The notes under the pieces were generated by a model. That model was given only the letters and a program-made list of their open reading frames with translations, was not told the DNA's origin and did not search any database. Below are positions 62,043-64,000 of a DNA stretch of 64,000 nt, one piece after another. Both the position numbers and the translations under genes were made by a program. The first letter of the stretch is position 1; the number at the start of each line of letters is the position of its first letter. Source of the stretch: Streptomyces sp. SKN60 (GTDB taxonomy: Bacteria > Actinomycetota > Actinomycetes > Streptomycetales > Streptomycetaceae). Location: positions 44,058 to 108,057 of the forward strand of contig NZ_JAHTMW010000024.1 of the NCBI RefSeq assembly GCF_026236535.1, in the 5' to 3' direction.

Positions 62043-62525
62043 CTACCGCGGCGGAAGCGGGTCCTCCGCGGCCTGTTCCACCAGCGGGATGATCCGCAGG
62101 GGGACCGGGTTCTCCATGACGATCGCCGTGGAGGCCCGGACGATGCCATCAAAACCGACGACCCGGTCGATCACCCGCTGGAGATCGGCGTTGGAGCGGG
62201 CCACCAGCCGGCACAGCATGTCGCCGTGGCCGGTGGTGGTGTGCAGTTCGAGGACCTCCGGCACGGTCGCCAAGTGCCCGCGCACGTCCGCGCCTTGGCC
62301 CTGCTTGATCTCCAGGGTGGCGAAGGCGGTGACCGGATAGCCGAGCGCGGCGGGGTCGACCTGGGGGCCGAAACCGCTGATGACTCCATTCGACTGAAGC
62401 CGGTCGAGCCGGGCCTGCACGGTGCCGCGGGCCACCCCGAGCCGGCGCGAGGCCTCCAGGACCCCGATCCGGGGCTCCTGCGCGAGCAGCACGATGAGCC
62501 GCCCGTCCAGATGATCGATCGCCAC
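62043..62525 (-). CDS. Lrp/AsnC-family regulator
   Basis: 160 residues from the GTG at 62525, chosen because GGGAGG lies 5 nt before it; an ATG at 62567 would add 14 residues without a good site. Helix-turn-helix ASRRLGVARGTVQARLDRLQSNGVI; RAM domain TAFATLEIKQGQGADVRGHL and TTTGHGDMLCRLVARS. It is divergent from the 4-hydroxyphenylpyruvate dioxygenase gene and probably controls it in response to an amino acid such as tyrosine (inference). Confidence 0.9.
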   Translation of the reverse strand: MAIDHLDGRLIVLLAQEPRIGVLEASRRLGVARGTVQARLDRLQSNGVISGFGPQVDPAALGYPVTAFATLEIKQGQGADVRGHLATVPEVLELHTTTGHGDMLCRLVARSNADLQRVIDRVVGFDGIVRASTAIVMENPVPLRIIPLVEQAAEDPLPPR

Positions 62526-62646
62526 GGCGGCCTCCCGGTGGTCATCATGTACAAGTCGTCCGCCCATACTGAACGGTCGCTGTGCAGATTGACCAGTGGA
62601 ACAAGAAACTATTGCGCACCTTGCGAGTCGGCGGGACGCTCATTCC

Positions 62647-63792
62647 ATGACTGAGACCATCGATCACACCCCGACCACCGCGCGTGAGGCCGATCCCTTC
62701 CCGGTGAAGGGAATGGACGCGGTCGTCTTCGCCGTCGGCAACGCCAAGCAGGCCGCGCACTACTACTCCACGGCCTTCGGCATGAAGCTGGTCGCGTACT
62801 CCGGACCGGAGAACGGCAGCCGCGAGACCGCCAGTTACGTCCTCACCAACGGCTCCGCCCGTTTCGTGTTCACCTCCGTCATCAAGGCCACCACCGAGTG
62901 GGGCCGCTTCCTCGACTCCCACGTCGCCGAGCACGGCGACGGCGTGGTCGACCTGGCGATCGAGGTGCCGGACGCCCGAGCCGCGTACGCCTACGCCGTC
63001 GAGCAGGGCGCCACCGGCCTGGTCGAGCCGCACGACGTGAAGGACGAGCACGGCACCGTCGTCCTCGCCGCCATCGCCACGTACGGCAAGACCCGCCACA
63101 CCCTCGTCGAGCGCTCCGGCTACGACGGCCCCTACCTGCCGGGTTACGTCGCCGCCGCCCCGATCGTCGAGCCGCCGGCCAAGCGCACCTTCCAGGCCAT
63201 CGACCACTGCGTCGGCAACGTCGAGCTCGGCAAGATGAACGACTGGGTCGGCTTCTACAACAAGGTCATGGGCTTCACGAACATGAAGGAGTTCGTGGGC
63301 GACGACATCGCGACCGAGTACTCGGCGCTGATGTCGAAGGTCGTCGCCGACGGCACACTCAAGGTGAAGTTCCCGATCAACGAGCCGGCGATCGCGAAGA
63401 AGAAGTCGCAGATCGACGAGTACCTGGAGTTCTACGGCGGCGCGGGCGTGCAGCACATCGCCCTCGCCACGAACGACATCGTCGCCACGGTGCGCGCGAT
63501 GCGGGCGGCCGGTGTCCAGTTCCTCGACACCCCCGACTCGTACTACGACACGCTCGGCGAGTGGGTCGGCGACACGCGCGTGCCGATCGAGACCCTCCGC
63601 GAGCTGAAGATCCTCGCCGACCGCGACGAGGACGGCTACCTGCTGCAGATCTTCACCAAGCCGGTCCAGGACCGTCCGACCGTCTTCTTCGAGATGATCG
63701 AGCGGCACGGGTCGATGGGCTTCGGCAAGGGCAACTTCAAGGCCCTGTTCGAGGCGATCGAGCGCGAGCAGGAGCGCCGCGGCAACCTCTGA
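62647..63792 (+). CDS. hppD: 4-hydroxyphenylpyruvate dioxygenase
   Basis: 381 residues. Converts 4-hydroxyphenylpyruvate to homogentisate in tyrosine breakdown. The three iron ligands fall at His187 (IDHCVGNV), His270 (GVQHIAL) and Glu349 (FFEMIER), the same numbers as in the solved S. avermitilis enzyme. The N- and C-terminal vicinal-oxygen-chelate halves are both complete (KGMDAVVFAVGNAKQAAHYY; LLQIFTKPVQDRPT). A terminator follows. Confidence 0.97.
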   Translation: MTETIDHTPTTAREADPFPVKGMDAVVFAVGNAKQAAHYYSTAFGMKLVAYSGPENGSRETASYVLTNGSARFVFTSVIKATTEWGRFLDSHVAEHGDGVVDLAIEVPDARAAYAYAVEQGATGLVEPHDVKDEHGTVVLAAIATYGKTRHTLVERSGYDGPYLPGYVAAAPIVEPPAKRTFQAIDHCVGNVELGKMNDWVGFYNKVMGFTNMKEFVGDDIATEYSALMSKVVADGTLKVKFPINEPAIAKKKSQIDEYLEFYGGAGVQHIALATNDIVATVRAMRAAGVQFLDTPDSYYDTLGEWVGDTRVPIETLRELKILADRDEDGYLLQIFTKPVQDRPTVFFEMIERHGSMGFGKGNFKALFEAIEREQERRGNL

Positions 63793-63813
63793 CCGCCGCT
63801 CCCCCCCATACGA

Positions 63814-63850
63814 GGGGCCCGGCCCCGGGTACGTCCCGGGGCCGGGCCCC
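63814..63850 (+). terminator. Terminator after hppD
   Basis: A perfect 16-bp all-G/C stem with a 5-nt loop, 21 nt after the stop codon. Confidence 0.85.
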
Positions 63851-63911
63851 CGCATGCCCCGGGCGGGTACGGGGGGCTCGCCCGGGGCGTTCTCCGGCAC
63901 CGCCGCCACCT

Positions 63912-63958
63912 CCCGTGTGGGCGTTCGTCCCGCAGGGCGGGACGGGTGGGCACACGGG
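63912..63958. repeat. Interrupted palindrome, possible dispersed Streptomyces repeat
   Basis: Outer arms CCCGTGTG/CACACGGG and inner arms CGTCCCGC/GCGGGACG are paired, with GTGGGC repeated on the same strand on both sides. I recall similar elements between genes in many Streptomyces genomes. No gene is seen from 63851 to the window end. Confidence 0.45.
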
Positions 63959-64000
63959 ACGGCGCCCATGCGGGCGCGTTCCGCACCTGCGCCTGGACCC

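Noticed and set aside
1..64000. CRISPR array, prophage, antibiotic gene cluster or rRNA
   Set aside because: No regularly spaced repeats, phage structural genes, PKS/NRPS modules or rRNA sequence were seen.

Overview
The window is chromosomal DNA from a Streptomyces or a very close relative. The evidence is very high G+C with strong third-position bias, many GTG starts and GTGA/ATGA stop-start overlaps, tmRNA next to smpB, ftsEX, an NnaR-type HemD/winged-helix regulator beside narK, and a gene order (helD-like, malic enzyme, HU, murA, yqgE, DUF3039-like, sugar ABC transporter, GH20) that matches what I remember of the S. coelicolor SCO29xx core. Species was not determined.

Layout. 0.07-4.5 kb: division and translation-quality core (zinc-ribbon membrane protein, ftsE, ftsX, S41 protease, smpB, ssrA). 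4.6-8.0 kb: secreted GH18 protein, then a divergent MFS/LysR pair. 8.2-10.8 kb: nitrate transporter narK and nnaR, with a well-spaced GlnR box between them. 10.8-15.5 kb: acetyltransferase, XRE regulator, CGNR zinc-finger protein, HelD-like ATPase. 15.6-15.8 kb: a probable structured small RNA behind a sigma-R-like promoter. 15.9-22.0 kb: malic enzyme, HU, murA, yqgE, a solitary TnpB with a 34-bp perfect palindrome, and a DUF3039-like protein. 22.1-27.5 kb: sugar ABC transporter plus GH20 hexosaminidase behind a DasR-like (dre) site. 27.7-32.2 kb: three-subunit molybdenum hydroxylase with odd features.

32.3-47.2 kb is the most interesting part: an accessory type VII secretion (T7SS) locus without any core secretion gene. 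It has a small helical protein, a WXG-fold Pro/Gly-rich protein with a C-terminal YxxxD sequence, two mycosin proteases (the second lacking the oxyanion-hole block), and three modules with the same plan: small helical protein, large protein (WXG-like turn or alpha/beta hydrolase) with a glycine-rich hydrophobic segment, then a lipoprotein. By analogy with Lap-LXG-immunity operons of Firmicutes, I infer an effector, partner and immunity system.

47.3-64 kb: tRNA-Cys, MFS exporter, antitoxin/Doc pair, DEAH helicase, IclR regulator, HTH regulator, hydrolase, PDZ-less Lon-domain protease, an ArsR-small protein-MFS operon with two tandem operator palindromes, a glycine betaine/choline-type ABC transporter, and a divergent Lrp regulator/4-hydroxyphenylpyruvate dioxygenase pair. 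No CRISPR array, rRNA or prophage was seen.
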